Both the position numbers and the translations under genes were made by a program. From the NCBI GenBank assembly GCA_016708585.1, contig JADJFK010000004.1:62001-126000 (forward strand): DNA of 64,000 nucleotides. The letters run 5' to 3'. This document shows, piece after piece, positions 63,225 to 64,000 of this stretch. How positions within the stretch are numbered: position 1 is the stretch's first letter; the number at the start of each line of letters is the position of its first letter. The notes under the pieces were generated by a model, which ran no database searches, was not told where the DNA came from, and saw only the letters and a program-made list of their open reading frames with translations. Origin of the DNA: Sulfuritalea sp. (lineage in GTDB: Bacteria > Pseudomonadota > Gammaproteobacteria > Burkholderiales > Rhodocyclaceae).

Positions 63225-64000
63225 TGCGCGTGACCGTGCTCGGCGCCGGCGTGGTCGGCGTGGCCAGCGCCTGGTACCTCGCGGCGGACGGCCACGAAGT
63301 CACGGTGATCGAACGCCAGCCCCTGCCGGCGCAGGAAACCAGCTTCGCCAATGGCGGCCAGATTTCGGTCAGCCATGCCGAGCCCTGGGCCAATCCGCGG
63401 GCGCCGTGGACCGCCTTGAAATGGCTCGGGCGCGAGGACGCTCCGTTGTTGTGGCGGCTGCGTGCCGATCCGGCGCAATGGGCCTGGGGCCTGCGCTTCC
63501 TGCGCGAATGCACGACGGCGCGGGCGCGCGCCAACGTTGGCGCCATCGTCCGCCTCGGGCTCGCCAGCCGTGCCGCCCTGCAGTCGCTGCGGCGCGAACT
63601 TGGGCTCGAGTACGACCAGCTCGAACGCGGCATCCTGCACTTCTATACCGATGCCCGCGAATTCGAACACGCGATTCCGCAGGCGGCGCTGATGCGCGAC
63701 TTCGGCTGCGAGCGGGTGCCGCAGACGGCAGCCGAATGCCTCGCCATCGAGCCGGCCCTGGCCGGTTCGCGCGTGCCGATAGTCGGCGGCACCTACACGG
63801 CGGGCGACGAGTCGGGCGATGCGCGGAAATTTACCCAGGCCCTGGCGCAGCGTGCCGCCTTGCGCGGCGTGCGCTTCCGCCACGGCGAAACGGTGGCAGG
63901 CCTGGAATGCGGTGGCAGCCGATTGACCGGGGTGCGCCTGGCATCGGGTGAGTGCGTGGCGGCGGACATCACGGTGCTGGCGCTGGGCAGCTATTCGCCG
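63225..64000 (+). CDS. D-amino acid dehydrogenase-like FAD oxidoreductase (3' end outside window)
   Basis: The first 258 residues of a FAD-dependent oxidoreductase of the DadA/DAO family are visible. The dinucleotide-binding loop is VLGAGVVGVASAWYLA, followed by the acidic strand end VIERQPLPAQETSFANGG and QISVSHAEPWANP, which match DadA. DadA oxidises D-alanine and other D-amino acids to keto acids and feeds electrons to quinone. alr lies 16 kb away, so there is no operon link. The frame is open to the last base of the window. Confidence 0.88.

Overview
The window is 64 kb of GC-rich, densely packed bacterial chromosome, most likely from a betaproteobacterium of the Rhodocyclales/Rhodocyclaceae type. 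This placement rests on gene content and order (the rpsB-to-rnhB block, the glnD-map-rpsB junction, tsaB-rimI-udg, alr-radA, an AddAB-like helicase/nuclease pair of the betaproteobacterial kind) and on codon and GC style. It was not tested by phylogeny. I see no rRNA, tRNA, CRISPR array, prophage or complete insertion sequence. Both ends cut genes: acs at the left and a dadA-like oxidoreductase at the right.

Region 1 (1-11.1 kb) is a signalling cluster behind the end of acs. It holds a two-helix membrane peptide, a sodium/solute symporter-histidine kinase fusion like CrbS/CbrA, a receiver-only response regulator, and a membrane HAMP/PAS/degenerate-kinase protein fused to a DnaQ-type 3'-5' exonuclease. 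Two paralogous DUF294-type nucleotidyltransferases (one with CBS domains) and a divergent FeoB-like GTPase-permease follow. Nearly every junction is a 1-4 base overlap, so the genes are probably translated together. This is the most unusual part of the window.

Region 2 (11.2-25.0 kb) holds a stand-alone CZB zinc-binding protein, a MaoC hydratase, hslR, rmuC, a tiny membrane peptide, an AddB-like nuclease and AddA-like helicase, a DHH phosphoesterase, and, on the minus strand, glnD and map. The gap between glnD and map is filled exactly by a 269-bp MITE-like element with perfect 19-bp terminal inverted repeats.

Region 3 (25.0-40.1 kb) is the conserved translation/envelope block rpsB-tsf-pyrH-frr-uppS-cdsA-dxr-rseP-bamA-ompH-lpxD-fabZ-lpxA-lpxB-rnhB-trmH. 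It makes ribosome factors, isoprenoid and phospholipid precursors, lipid A and the outer-membrane assembly machinery. A strong promoter precedes rpsB. dxr carries a one-base frameshift that looks like a sequence error.

Region 4 (40.2-51.7 kb) holds hupB, an NfeD/stomatin pair, tsaB-rimI-udg, lplT, a LysR regulator, alr, radA and a large ABC permease without its ATPase. A 45-bp tandem repeat lies between the divergent lplT and lysR genes, and part of its unit recurs near position 700.

Region 5 (51.7-64 kb) holds a 4-hydroxybutyryl-CoA dehydratase-like protein that has lost two of its iron-sulfur ligands, an NAD-type isocitrate dehydrogenase, a thioredoxin/TPR chaperone, purL, a cytochrome c lipoprotein, a PpiC isomerase, bolA, yciI, yciB, msrB and the start of a DadA-like oxidase. 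The 3' end of msrB runs into about 100 bases of nearly pure G, which I regard as an assembly artefact.
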